Source: Clostridia bacterium
Lineage (GTDB): Bacteria > Bacillota > Clostridia > Oscillospirales > CAG-382
Direction of reading: 5' to 3'
NCBI GenBank assembly: GCA_017549365.1
Contig: JAFYUZ010000014.1
Location: 1-41,770 of the forward strand
Length of the DNA stretch: 41,770 nucleotides
Both the position numbers and the translations under genes were made by a program. The notes under the pieces are model-generated. The model did no database searches. It saw only the letters and a program-made list of their open reading frames with translations, and was not told the origin of the DNA. Position 1 is the stretch's first letter; each line of letters begins with the position of its first letter. This document shows, in pieces, positions 8,359 to 16,359 of this stretch.

Positions 8359-9156
8359 ATGAAAAAGATCGAGGCTTTAACAATGCCAAAATTACTCTTT
8401 GCCCATAGATTTGAGGCAGAATCCTACAAGCATTCTTTTGTCAACACAGGTGAGCTTCTTGAAATAACATATATTGCAGAAGGCTCGTTGAACATAAATA
8501 TCGGCAACGAAACCTTTAAAGCAAACAAGGGCGATATCGTCTGCTTTTTTCACGACGAAGGGTCAACAGTCGCATCCGACTCATTTCATTGTCATCACAC
8601 AGTAGGAGCATCTTTTGACTACTGCTGCTCCGAAAACCCCGACAGCATACATCTGCCGCTGTTACTTTCCGAAAAAAACGGCACAGACAAGATCTGCCGC
8701 ATGATCGACGAGATAATAGGTGACAGCGCCGCTATGAAAGCATCTTGCACGAAATTTGCCGCAAGATTTTTCGGTCTGCTTCTGAACATCGATGCGGTTC
8801 ACAAAAGGTGTGTTCTTCGCGTTCCCGGCGAAGAGCTTTACGTCAGAAAAATAAGGGAGTACGTAAACAACAATATCCATCTGGCCATATCCCAAAAAAA
8901 CGCCGCAGAACACCTTGGAATATCCCCCGGATATCTTTGTAATATATTCAAGAAAAATACGGGCGTACCATTTATGAAATACGTCAACAGAATCAAGCTT
9001 GAAAATATCAAATCAATAATGGACAGAGAAAACATTCCCCTTTACAAAGCCGCCGCGCTGTACGGTTATTCCGACCCAAACTATGTCAGCAGACTTTATA
9101 CGCAGATGTTTGGGCATAGCATAACAAAAAAGCTCAACTCTGCAAAGGTGAAATAA
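8359..9156 (+). CDS. AraC-family transcriptional regulator
   Basis: About 265 residues. The last 100 residues are the paired helix-turn-helix domain of AraC proteins: AAEHLGISPGYLCNIFKK as the first helix-turn-helix and the hallmark ALYGYSDPNYVSRLYTQMFG as the second. The N-terminal part is a cupin-like sensor with a GNETFKANKGDIVCF strand pair, as in sugar-responsive members. Two ATGs in tandem (8356, 8359) follow GAGGTGG; 8359 has the better spacing. It is divergent from glycyl radical enzyme 2 and so most likely controls that operon. Ligand unknown. It ends at a hairpin shared with the convergent peroxiredoxin gene. Confidence 0.88.
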   Translation: MKKIEALTMPKLLFAHRFEAESYKHSFVNTGELLEITYIAEGSLNINIGNETFKANKGDIVCFFHDEGSTVASDSFHCHHTVGASFDYCCSENPDSIHLPLLLSEKNGTDKICRMIDEIIGDSAAMKASCTKFAARFFGLLLNIDAVHKRCVLRVPGEELYVRKIREYVNNNIHLAISQKNAAEHLGISPGYLCNIFKKNTGVPFMKYVNRIKLENIKSIMDRENIPLYKAAALYGYSDPNYVSRLYTQMFGHSITKKLNSAKVK

Positions 9157-9180
9157 AACAACCATATACAATAGTATAAA

Positions 9181-9213
9181 AAGGAGCTGCATAAAGTGCA
9201 GCTCCTTGTTTTA
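9181..9213. terminator. Bidirectional terminator between AraC gene and bcp
   Basis: 11-bp perfect stem AAGGAGCTGCA (9181-9191) with TGCAGCTCCTT (9197-9207), loop TAAAG, T-rich on the plus side and an A-run before it. Confidence 0.8.
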
Positions 9214-9675
9214 TTTGTCAAGTTCGGCAAGTATCTCGGCGGCGTTGGTGTCGGGCTTTACCTTGGGCATGATCTTTTCGATATTGCCCTTTTCGTCGAT
9301 GATAAAGGTGGTGCGGACAACGCCCATTCCCACCTTACCGCACATTTTCTTTTCCTGCCACACGTCATACGCCTTGATGGCAGAAAGCTCGGGGTCGGAA
9401 AGAAGAACGAAGGGCAGATCGTATTTCTGCGCAAATTTTACGTGGGAGGCAACGCTGTCCTTGCTGATGCCGATGACCTCGACGTTCAAAGTTTTGAATC
9501 TCGCATACGCCCCTGCAAACGCGCACGCCTGACGGGTGCAACCGGGGGTGTTGTCCTTTGGATAAAAATAAAGAATCACTTTCTTGCCGAGAAAATCCGA
9601 AAGAGAAACGCTCTTTCCGTCCTTGTCAAAAAGTGTAAAATCAGGCGCCTTTGCACCAACTGTAAGATTGCTCAT
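9211..9675 (-). CDS. bcp: Thiol peroxidase, PrxQ/Bcp peroxiredoxin
   Basis: A 154-residue peroxiredoxin that reduces hydrogen peroxide and organic peroxides with thioredoxin. Seen: FYPKDNTPGCTRQAC with the peroxidatic Cys46 and, five residues on, the resolving Cys51, the defining pair of the PrxQ/Bcp group; also the C-terminal RTTFIIDEKGNI strand. Length is normal for the family. It stands alone with its own strong promoter and shares a terminator with the gene to its left. In an oxygen-sensitive host using radical enzymes it is a plausible protectant, but it is a common housekeeping gene. Confidence 0.95.
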   Translation of the reverse strand: MSNLTVGAKAPDFTLFDKDGKSVSLSDFLGKKVILYFYPKDNTPGCTRQACAFAGAYARFKTLNVEVIGISKDSVASHVKFAQKYDLPFVLLSDPELSAIKAYDVWQEKKMCGKVGMGVVRTTFIIDEKGNIEKIMPKVKPDTNAAEILAELDK

Positions 9676-9711
9676 GGTTTTTCTCCTTTTCGGGTTTCTT
9701 TTATTATGTTT

Positions 9712-9740
9712 ATGATATCATAATCGCGGCAGTGTGTCAA
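9712..9740 (-). promoter_or_regulatory. Promoter of bcp
   Basis: Minus strand TTGACA (9740-9735), 17-base spacer, TATCAT (9717-9712), ending 36 bases before the start codon; AAAAGGAG precedes the ATG. Confidence 0.75.
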
Positions 9741-9784
9741 GGGGATACCGCGGTGCGGTCTTTTCGGTTGGGTACCCTTGCCTT

Positions 9785-10624
9785 TTACCTTTCGGGCAAA
9801 TAAAGCCTTTTGTATTCGGCGGGCGTTTTGTTAAAACACGCCTTGAAGCATTTTGAAAAATAAGCGGGGTCAGAAAATCCGCACGCTTTTCCTATTTCAT
9901 TGATAGAAAGATTGGATTGCAACAACATATTCTTGGCATAAAACAATCTTGTTTCGTTAAGGTAGTGATTTGGAGTGGTGGAAAGCTCTTTTTTGAAAAG
10001 GCGTATCAAATAGCTTTTGTTCAGATGCACTTCTCCCGATATGTCATCAAGGGATATGTTTTTTTGATAATTTTCGTTTATAAAACGGCACGCTCTTTCG
10101 ATATGGCTTTTTTGCGAGGCTTCTACCACCTTTCTTTTATATCTGTGCACGTCGCTCAAAACCAGAAGCAAAAACTCTGTGACATACTTTTTTTGTTCTT
10201 CGGGATTGATTATGCTCGGATATGAACAGCTTATCATTCTTTTATAAATTTCAAGCAATTCTTCCTGATGGTACGGGTAAAAAGTATCGGGGATCTCGTC
10301 GAGCAAAGGCATTTCCACCGTCGGTTGCTGCGGAGTATCTCTGTGTCTCAGATATACGTCGGGCGGAATGTTGACGGTGTGGCTGAAATCAAGAGAAAGT
10401 GTATAACAGTCGTAATCTCCGTATCCGACAACTATCTGCCCCGGCTTTCTGAACACCAGAATGCCTTTTGTTATTTTATGATATCGGTCATCTATGTACA
10501 TATCTCTTTCGCCGCTTAAATAAAAATCAAATTCGTAATCTTTAACACGGCGCATATTTTTTATCGTGCTTTTCAGCTTGAAGTGATTGCATTGCAAAAT
10601 GGTTGGAATTATGAATTCTGACAT
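9785..10624 (-). CDS. AraC-family transcriptional regulator of the amino-sugar operon (inferred)
   Basis: A 279-residue AraC protein. C-terminal half carries the two helix-turn-helix units: ISGEVHLNKSYLIRLFKKEL and GKACGFSDPAYFSKCFKACF, the second being the family signature. The N-terminal half is a cupin-type sensor (DFYLSGERDMYIDDRYHKI). The chosen ATG (10624) sits right after AAAAGGGGGAGG; an upstream in-frame extension is not supported. It is transcribed away from the sugar kinase gene at 10755, sharing a 130-bp control region, so regulation of the kinase-nanE-murQ operon is the obvious inference. No terminator is clear downstream. Confidence 0.88.
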   Translation of the reverse strand: MSEFIIPTILQCNHFKLKSTIKNMRRVKDYEFDFYLSGERDMYIDDRYHKITKGILVFRKPGQIVVGYGDYDCYTLSLDFSHTVNIPPDVYLRHRDTPQQPTVEMPLLDEIPDTFYPYHQEELLEIYKRMISCSYPSIINPEEQKKYVTEFLLLVLSDVHRYKRKVVEASQKSHIERACRFINENYQKNISLDDISGEVHLNKSYLIRLFKKELSTTPNHYLNETRLFYAKNMLLQSNLSINEIGKACGFSDPAYFSKCFKACFNKTPAEYKRLYLPER

Positions 10625-10644
10625 TTTCCTCCCCCTTTTTCTCA

Positions 10645-10673
10645 AGTATAATCCCGCGAAAACCAAATGTCAA
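10645..10673 (-). promoter_or_regulatory. Promoter of the AraC gene at 9785-10624
   Basis: Minus strand TTGACA (10673-10668), 17-base spacer, TATACT (10650-10645). Confidence 0.75.
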
Positions 10674-10699
10674 TATTTTTATATAAAAAGCACATTTTG

Positions 10700-10730
10700 T
10701 TGATTGACTTTTTGCAAATAAAGGTATAAA
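10700..10730 (+). promoter_or_regulatory. Probable promoter of the amino-sugar operon
   Basis: -10 TATAAA at 10725-10730 with -35 candidates TTGACT (10704, 15-base spacer) or TTGATT (10700, 19-base spacer). Both spacings are poor, consistent with a promoter that needs the neighbouring AraC activator. Confidence 0.4.
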
Positions 10731-10754
10731 TTTATAGAAAAGAGATCGTGAAAG

Positions 10755-11717
10755 GTGGATAAAACAAGCTTGGGCAACATATATCTTGCCGCAGATTCCG
10801 GCGGCAGCAAAACCGTTTTTTTACTTGTGGACGAAAAAGGAACCGTATTAACCGAAGTAAAAACCGAAGGTATGGGGGCGGTCAGGGCAGGCGTGTTACC
10901 CATACGCGATATTATAAAAACAGCAAAAGAAAAAATTGATATTTTCGGCAAGCCGAAGGCGATCTTTTTATCGCTGGGCGGACCAAACACAAAAGAAGTT
11001 TATGATGAATTATCGACCGCATGGGAAAACACCCCTGTCGAAGTGGAACGTGAAGCCTGCGGCAACTCCATATTGAGAGCGGCAAAATATCTGGGGTGTT
11101 CCTCTGTTGTTATGTGCGGTACGGGAAGTACTGCGGTGGGATACAAAAACAACAAAAAAGTTTTTGCAGGAGGTTGGGGCCCCACATACGGCGACGGAGG
11201 CTCGGGCGGCGGAATCGGAAGCGAAGCTTTGAAAAAATTTTTGAGGCATCTGGACGGTTTTGATGATATAGGCGAGCTTTCGCAAATCTTTTCGGACGTA
11301 ACCGACGGGCTTGATATTGAAAAATTTGAAGACCGAATGGAAGCAAAACAAAGAGCCCTTGACATAAGCAGAAGAGAGCTTGCGGCTCTGGCTCCGCAGA
11401 TCTATCTTTTGGCGTTAAAGGGCAATAAATGCGCAAAAAAGCTGTATGCAAACGCCGCGCAAGAGATTGCCCTAATGGCAGATGCGGTTTGTGACAACGA
11501 CAAGAAAAGTGCTGTGCTTATTTGCGGCGGCTTTTTTAAAAACAAGCCAGAATTTGTTTCGCAATGTGTAAAAGAATTTTCGCAAAAAAACGCGGCAACC
11601 CTTATCTATAACGAATTTTTCAGTCCCATTGCGGCGGCTACGATATCTGTGCTTGTAAGCAACACTGACGCGGATGAAAAAGTGATAAGAAAAATTATAA
11701 ACGGAGGTACTGTATAA
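10755..11717 (+). CDS. BadF/BadG-type sugar kinase (N-acetylglucosamine/N-acetylmuramate kinase-like)
   Basis: A 320-residue ASKHA-fold ATPase of the BadF/BadG/BcrA/BcrD group, which includes GlcNAc kinase and the clostridial MurK that phosphorylates GlcNAc and MurNAc. Seen: N-terminal phosphate loop LAADSGGSKTVF, the middle VMCGTGSTAVGY loop, and GGWGPTYGDGGSGGGIG. Followed directly by nanE and murQ, so its likely job is to make the 6-phosphates of amino sugars for those enzymes. Start is uncertain: GTG at 10755 lacks a good ribosome site, whereas TTG at 10770 stands 11 bases after AAAGGTGG and would begin the protein just before the first strand. One base separates its stop from nanE's ATG. 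Confidence 0.85.
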   Translation: MDKTSLGNIYLAADSGGSKTVFLLVDEKGTVLTEVKTEGMGAVRAGVLPIRDIIKTAKEKIDIFGKPKAIFLSLGGPNTKEVYDELSTAWENTPVEVEREACGNSILRAAKYLGCSSVVMCGTGSTAVGYKNNKKVFAGGWGPTYGDGGSGGGIGSEALKKFLRHLDGFDDIGELSQIFSDVTDGLDIEKFEDRMEAKQRALDISRRELAALAPQIYLLALKGNKCAKKLYANAAQEIALMADAVCDNDKKSAVLICGGFFKNKPEFVSQCVKEFSQKNAATLIYNEFFSPIAAATISVLVSNTDADEKVIRKIINGGTV

Positions 11718-11718
11718 A

Positions 11719-12414
11719 ATGGACAATGTAATTGAAAAACTCAAAGGCGGACTTATAGTTTCGTGTCAGGCTCGCCCCGGAAACCCATTAAGAGGGGCAT
11801 CTCACATGGCGGCAATGGCAAAAGCCGCCGCTCTCGGAGGAGCAAAAGCCATTCGTGCAGATGGTCCTGATGATATTGCCGCAATAAAAAGCGTGGTGGA
11901 TCTTCCGATCATCGGAATATACAAAACACAGCCGTCTCCCGAAATTCCATATATCACGCCTGATTTTGAACACGCAAAAGCGATTGCCGACCTCGGGGTT
12001 GAAATTGTTGCCGTTGATGCAACAAAAAGACCTCGCCCTGACGGCACAAATCCATGGGATCTTATCGCAAGAATAAAAAAAGAGCTCGGAGTGTTGGTTA
12101 TGGCAGACATTGCGACCTACGAGGAAGGAGTTCTTGCAGAAAAAGCAGGTGCCGATATAGTGGCAACAACCCTCAGCGGCTACACCACCTACACAACTCA
12201 AACAAAGGGACCCGATCTTGAGCTTGTTAAAAAGCTTTCGGACACTCTTCGCGTTCCCGTGATTGCCGAAGGAAGATACGTTTCGCCGCAGGATCTTGCA
12301 GACGGGTTTGAAGCGGGAGCGCATTCTGTCGTTATAGGAAAGGCCATCACAAACGTCACCTTCATCACAGAGACATTGATAAAGGAGGCGCGAGAATGCT
12401 TACAGAAGAAATAA
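11719..12414 (+). CDS. nanE: N-acetylmannosamine-6-phosphate 2-epimerase
   Basis: A 231-residue TIM-barrel epimerase that converts ManNAc-6-P to GlcNAc-6-P in sialic acid and ManNAc breakdown. Seen: N-terminal GLIVSCQARPGNPL, the catalytic-lysine segment GIYK (Lys69), VDATKRPRP, and IAEGRY with Glu184, matching the lysine/glutamate pair reported for clostridial NanE. Full length. Third codon region and AAACGGAGG upstream fit translation from 11719. Its 3' end overlaps murQ by 19 bases. No nanA (sialate lyase) or nanK is visible, so within this operon the upstream BadF-type kinase may supply ManNAc-6-P. Confidence 0.95.
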   Translation: MDNVIEKLKGGLIVSCQARPGNPLRGASHMAAMAKAAALGGAKAIRADGPDDIAAIKSVVDLPIIGIYKTQPSPEIPYITPDFEHAKAIADLGVEIVAVDATKRPRPDGTNPWDLIARIKKELGVLVMADIATYEEGVLAEKAGADIVATTLSGYTTYTTQTKGPDLELVKKLSDTLRVPVIAEGRYVSPQDLADGFEAGAHSVVIGKAITNVTFITETLIKEARECLQKK

Positions 12415-13208
12415 ACGAAAAAAGCGTTGATATTGACAAAAAAAGCACCCTTGAAATGTTGCGCATCATAAACGAAGAAGACAAAACCGTTGCGTATGCG
12501 GTTGAAAAAGCCATTCCCCAAATCGAGGTGGCAATTGATGCCGTTTCGGAAAATATGAAAAACGGCGGCCGTCTGATCTATGTCGGCGCCGGAACCAGCG
12601 GCAGATTGGCGGTTCAGGATGCCGCAGAATGTACGGTTACTTACGGCGTTGAAAAAGGTACGGTAACGGCGATAATCGCCGGCGGAAAAAACGCCGTCTT
12701 CACTTCTTACGAAAACGTGGAGGATGATTTTGAAGCAGGCGCAAACGCTGTAAAAGAGCTTGATATAACCGACAGGGACAGCATTGTCGGCATAAGCGCA
12801 TCGGGCACTGCGGCTTTTGTTTGCGGCGCATTGTCAGAAGGAAAAAGAGTGGGTTGTGTCACGATTGCTTTTTTGTGCAACGAGTCGGGAAGAATAACAG
12901 AATACGCCGATCATGCGATAAATGTAATAACAGGCCCCGAGGTGATCGGCGGTTCGACAAGAATGAAGGCGGGAACAGCGCAAAAGCTGGTCTTGAATAT
13001 GTTTAGCACGATTGCCATGATAAAACTCGGCAGGGTAACGGGAAATCAGATGACCTACATGAAGCCGAGTAACAAAAAGCTTGTGAAAAGAGCAAGAAGC
13101 ATTGTTGCTGAGGTTTGCAAAATTTCTTACGAGCAAGCAGACAGGCTTCTTTTGAAGTATGACAACGATATGCAAAAGGCCATCGAAGCTTTTGAAAAAG
13201 GAGAATAA
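12396..13208 (+). CDS. murQ: N-acetylmuramic acid 6-phosphate etherase
   Basis: A 270-residue SIS-fold lyase that cleaves the D-lactyl ether of MurNAc-6-P to give GlcNAc-6-P and lactate, a step in reuse of cell-wall sugars. Seen: SVDIDKKSTLEMLRIIN near the N-terminus, the hallmark GAGTSGRLAVQDAAEC with Glu78 as the likely catalytic acid, IIAGGK, and PEVIGGSTRMKAGTAQK. It is about 30 residues shorter than the E. coli enzyme at the ends but complete in all motifs. ATG follows AAAGGAGG and lies inside the end of nanE; its own stop overlaps the ribosome site of the next gene. Together with the kinase and NanE it funnels MurNAc and ManNAc to GlcNAc-6-P. Confidence 0.95.
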   Translation: MLTEEINEKSVDIDKKSTLEMLRIINEEDKTVAYAVEKAIPQIEVAIDAVSENMKNGGRLIYVGAGTSGRLAVQDAAECTVTYGVEKGTVTAIIAGGKNAVFTSYENVEDDFEAGANAVKELDITDRDSIVGISASGTAAFVCGALSEGKRVGCVTIAFLCNESGRITEYADHAINVITGPEVIGGSTRMKAGTAQKLVLNMFSTIAMIKLGRVTGNQMTYMKPSNKKLVKRARSIVAEVCKISYEQADRLLLKYDNDMQKAIEAFEKGE

Positions 13209-13212
13209 AAAA

Positions 13213-15228
13213 ATGCCACTTGATTTTACAAAATTTAACACCGGCACACTTTTTTTGGTCCGCACGCCCGAGGTTTTTCCCGTGGGATATGCCGACAAAA
13301 GCTTTGAGGATATGAAACACAATCTTCATTTTGACTATGCGGCTTTGCTGGAAACCTGGAACTGCACAGACGGCGTTTTATGGAAAAGCGATAAGTTTCC
13401 GAGAAGCAGCTACTGGAAAGACGAACCGCGCGATCCCATTGAAGAATGTTTTCTTGCCGCTGACAAATACGATATGGCGTTTTTGCCCGAAGCAGGAATG
13501 ATGGACGAAGCTTTTATGCTTGAACACAAGGACGGAATGGGTACTTTTTTTAACGGAACCACATACCGCTACGGAAGAGTAGGCCTTGCCCCTGCCTGCC
13601 CATATACTCTTGACTATCTTGTGGAAAAATACGACGCTTTGTACGAAAAATTCGGTCATCACAAAAGCTTCAAGGGATTTTGTATGCCTGCCGAAAACGG
13701 CGCTTCGATATCTTACGACAAATACACAAAAGAGGCATGGAAAAAGTCTTTTGGATACGAAATGCCCTCTCCCGAGCAGATGTATGCCGACAAGGCGCTT
13801 GAAAGAAAGACCTTTGACTTTATTGCAGAGCTTTTTTTGACAATGTACAAAAAGCTTGCAAGACATCTGAAACAAAAATACGGGCTTCCGCTCATGCACT
13901 ATCCCCTTGCAAAGCTCAGCTCTGACAGCTATTTCCAACCGTCAAGCGTTTACCCTCAGGGAAACATATCCCTTATGGATAAGGTGGAAGACCTTGACAT
14001 GCTGAATCTGCAGTTGCATCCCCCGCTAAACCCAAACCCATATTGTTTTAAATTCGAAACCGAATTTCTTATGGGCAACACAAACAATATGCCCTGCATG
14101 GCAGACACACATTTTTATCACGAATACGGTGCGGGAAGGCTTCCCGATGCAACGCCAAAGCGTATAGCCGACACCATTTTGTCAACCCTTACCCCGTGGG
14201 GAATATCGTTTTTCTGCTATGGATTTATGGCAGAAGAGCTTCCCTTGTGGAAAAAAGAACTGAATATCGGCGCACCCGTATACAGCGTATACAGGGAGTC
14301 TCACACGGTTGATGCAAGACGCGAATTTGCCATAAAGGCGATGGACTACGTTGAAATATTAAGACCTCTTATGCAGGGAACAAAGCACAGTGCGGACTGT
14401 GCCATATATTATCCCGAGCATATGAACAACGAGTATATGTACGGAAGCTATCCCGTCGAGCATATTTTCGGATTGCACGAGGTTTTCAACGCGGCAACAA
14501 TACCCGTCAAGATCATAAGCAGAATGCCTACTTGCGCATCCGAAGAAAAACTTATAGTGCTTGATTCGGTAAAAAAGATCTCGCACGAGGAAGAAAAAGC
14601 TCTTGTAAGCTATATCAAGGACGGAGGAAAGGTTGTTGTCATAGGAAAATGCTGCGAAGAGATCGAAGATGCGGCAGGTGTTGCCACCGCTCTGTCTGAA
14701 GCGGAGTTTATTTCCTCCCCCGATTCGGACGATTACAATCATTGTTACATAAGAATTCCCTCCTCAGGAAGACATTATATCGAAGCAAACGGCACGCCCG
14801 TTTTGCTGTATAACGACGGCACCCCCGCAATAACAACAAGAGATAACATTCTTTATATCGGAGTATCGGATGCGATAGGACGTTTTGGACAATATCGCGA
14901 CTATTATCTTGCATCATGGTGGAAAAACTATTTTACAAAAGAAAAATTGAACAGTGGTGTTGAGTTCCATAACGTATATGTAAACACACAGGACCGCCAT
15001 CAGTTTGTCAGCTGTGATATTTTTGAAAACACCGATAAAAAGTTGCTTTTTATCAGAAATTTCGGTGTTGATCAGGATGTTTCAAGCGTAAATTGGGACG
15101 TTGGCGACGATTTTAAAATCACAAAAGCTTGGGCCGACGGAAAAAAATTCGTGTTTGAAAAATCGGGAAAACTTCCTGTTTTCGAGCATTTTGCGGCAAT
15201 TTTTGCAGAAAAACAGAAGGAGGATTGA
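13213..15228 (+). CDS. Putative GH42-like glycoside hydrolase (unassigned)
   Basis: A 671-residue protein without signal peptide. I do not recognise a named family. The first ~370 residues alternate hydrophobic strands and helices like a TIM barrel, with acidic strand ends such as FLPEAGMMDE and GFCMPAENGAS that could hold catalytic acids. From about residue 395, ADCAIYYPEHM followed by LIVLDSVKKIS and YIKDGGKVVVIG resembles the flavodoxin-like trimerisation domain found after the barrel in family 42 beta-galactosidases. Start ATG follows AAAGGAG, which overlaps the murQ stop, so it is tightly co-expressed with amino-sugar genes. A cytoplasmic hydrolase releasing amino sugars from imported disaccharides is a reasonable guess. 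Confidence 0.55.
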   Translation: MPLDFTKFNTGTLFLVRTPEVFPVGYADKSFEDMKHNLHFDYAALLETWNCTDGVLWKSDKFPRSSYWKDEPRDPIEECFLAADKYDMAFLPEAGMMDEAFMLEHKDGMGTFFNGTTYRYGRVGLAPACPYTLDYLVEKYDALYEKFGHHKSFKGFCMPAENGASISYDKYTKEAWKKSFGYEMPSPEQMYADKALERKTFDFIAELFLTMYKKLARHLKQKYGLPLMHYPLAKLSSDSYFQPSSVYPQGNISLMDKVEDLDMLNLQLHPPLNPNPYCFKFETEFLMGNTNNMPCMADTHFYHEYGAGRLPDATPKRIADTILSTLTPWGISFFCYGFMAEELPLWKKELNIGAPVYSVYRESHTVDARREFAIKAMDYVEILRPLMQGTKHSADCAIYYPEHMNNEYMYGSYPVEHIFGLHEVFNAATIPVKIISRMPTCASEEKLIVLDSVKKISHEEEKALVSYIKDGGKVVVIGKCCEEIEDAAGVATALSEAEFISSPDSDDYNHCYIRIPSSGRHYIEANGTPVLLYNDGTPAITTRDNILYIGVSDAIGRFGQYRDYYLASWWKNYFTKEKLNSGVEFHNVYVNTQDRHQFVSCDIFENTDKKLLFIRNFGVDQDVSSVNWDVGDDFKITKAWADGKKFVFEKSGKLPVFEHFAAIFAEKQKED

Positions 15229-15229
15229 A

Positions 15230-16060
15230 ATGTACACTAAAAACGATCTGATAAACGACTTGAAAAACATGGGACTCAAACCGACAGATACGGTTTTTGT
15301 TCATTCGTCATACAAACACATTGCGGGCGAAATGGGTGTTGAGGGCGGTGCCGATACCGTGGTGGACGCATTCATAGAATATTTCGGCAAAGAAGGTCTT
15401 GCGGTGTTTCCCGCAATGAGCTGGAAGCTGGGATATTGGTTAAACGACGATGGAGACATTTGTCCCCCGTGGGAAGAACCGGGCGAAGGGTTCAAGCCTT
15501 ACGGAAACGAGTTTGACGTCAAAACAACGCCTTGTCACGGTCTGGGAATCATCCCCGAAATATTCAGACAACGCGAAAATGTCGTTCGCTCGCTTTGCCC
15601 CACTTCTTCCGTGTGCGCCTACGGCAAAGATGCCAAAAGCTTTTGTGCAGATCATGAAAAAGCAGAAACTCCTTTGAATTGGAATTCACCCTGGGGAAAG
15701 CTTTATGACAGAAATGCCAAGATCCTGTTTTTGGGAACGACTATGTGCTGCAATACGTTTTTGCACGTTATTGAGGATCACGCTGAAATACCCGGTCTGT
15801 TTGTGCCGTACATATGGAAATACACGGTGGTAGACTATGACGGAAACAGATTTCCCGTTGAATTCAAGCGCCACGTGCCGGGGCACAATCATTATTATAT
15901 CAAAGTTCAGCAAGAGCTTATAGATGCGGGAATTGTAACGGTGGAAAAGTTCGGCTCGGCAGAATGTCATCTTGTCGATGCCGTGAAAGAAGCCGATTAT
16001 ATGATGCGCAAGCTGAAAGAGATCCCCGAGCTTTTCACCGATGAATATAATCTGAAATAA
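15230..16060 (+). CDS. AAC(3)-family N-acetyltransferase (Antibiotic_NAT fold)
   Basis: A 276-residue protein of the aminoglycoside 3-N-acetyltransferase/YokD superfamily, which transfers acetyl from acetyl-CoA to an amino group. Seen: DTVFVHSSYKHI, TTPCHGLGIIPEIFRQRENV, and FLGTTMCCNTFLHVIED, in the right order and length. The family's usual RS-x-HP-x-x-S segment reads RSLCPTSSV, with cysteine where histidine is expected. ATG lies two bases after the previous stop, six bases from AAGGAGG, so it is the last gene of the amino-sugar operon and ends at a terminator. Given the neighbours, acetylation of an amino sugar is more likely than drug resistance; this is inference. Confidence 0.8.
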   Translation: MYTKNDLINDLKNMGLKPTDTVFVHSSYKHIAGEMGVEGGADTVVDAFIEYFGKEGLAVFPAMSWKLGYWLNDDGDICPPWEEPGEGFKPYGNEFDVKTTPCHGLGIIPEIFRQRENVVRSLCPTSSVCAYGKDAKSFCADHEKAETPLNWNSPWGKLYDRNAKILFLGTTMCCNTFLHVIEDHAEIPGLFVPYIWKYTVVDYDGNRFPVEFKRHVPGHNHYYIKVQQELIDAGIVTVEKFGSAECHLVDAVKEADYMMRKLKEIPELFTDEYNLK

Positions 16061-16099
16061 TACCCGATAAAAAACTCACCTCTTTGAAAAAGATACCAA

Positions 16100-16140
16100 A
16101 AAGGTCCCAAAGCATAGCTTCGGGACCTTTCGTCTTTTTA
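16100..16140 (+). terminator. Terminator of the amino-sugar operon
   Basis: AAAGGTCCC (16100-16108) pairs with GGGACCTTT (16122-16130); the loop holds a second small stem AAGC/GCTT. Followed by CGTCTTTTTA. Confidence 0.8.
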
Positions 16141-16145
16141 TGTCA

Positions 16146-16318
16146 AATGATGCATCGCCTTACGGCGATATGATATATTTGCTTCGCAAATATGATGTTG
16201 CTCCACTTTGTTCCGCAATGATGCGATGTTTGCCATAAAATGTGGCGGAGCCACGCATCATTCGCGAAGCCGTCATCATTGGTGAAGCCAACATCATTTG
16301 CCGCAGGCAAACATCATT
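16146..16318. repeat. TGATG/CATCA-punctuated hairpin array 1
   Basis: About 173 bp without coding signal. Left half: TGATG at 16148, 16193 and 16219 (TGATA at 16171), 22-26 bp apart. Right half: the complement CATCA at 16256, 16274, 16292 and 16312, 18-20 bp apart. Between the marks lie short hairpins: ATCGCC/GGCGAT (16154-16169), TATTTGC/GCAAATA (16176-16192), TTGG/CCAA (16279-16291), TTTGCC/GGCAAA (16297-16311), with GTGGC/GCCAC at the turning point (16242-16254). The outer AATGATG and CATCATT are complementary. It lies between the operon terminator and the tRNA terminator. A sister copy is at 33695-33879. Confidence 0.8.
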
Positions 16319-16319
16319 G

Positions 16320-16357
16320 AAAAAGACCGTAACTTTTTATCAAAGTCACGGTCTTTT
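16320..16357 (-). terminator. Terminator of the tRNA-Arg/tRNA-Val unit
   Basis: Long stem AAAAAGACCGTaACTTT with AAAGTcACGGTCTTTTT, one mismatch, loop TTATC. Starts three bases past the tRNA-Val CCA end on the minus strand and abuts hairpin array 1. Confidence 0.85.
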
Positions 16358-16359
16358 TC

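Noticed and set aside
9741..9784. Terminator after the AraC gene at 9785
   Set aside because: Only an imperfect CAAGGG...CCCTTG pairing with a long loop and no T-run on the minus strand exit.
15230..16060. Aminoglycoside resistance gene
   Set aside because: Fold matches, but it is the last gene of an amino-sugar operon and differs at a usually conserved histidine; resistance cannot be claimed.
16146..16318. CRISPR array
   Set aside because: Repeats are only five bases, the intervening pieces are self-complementary hairpins, orientation flips at the centre, and no cas genes are present.
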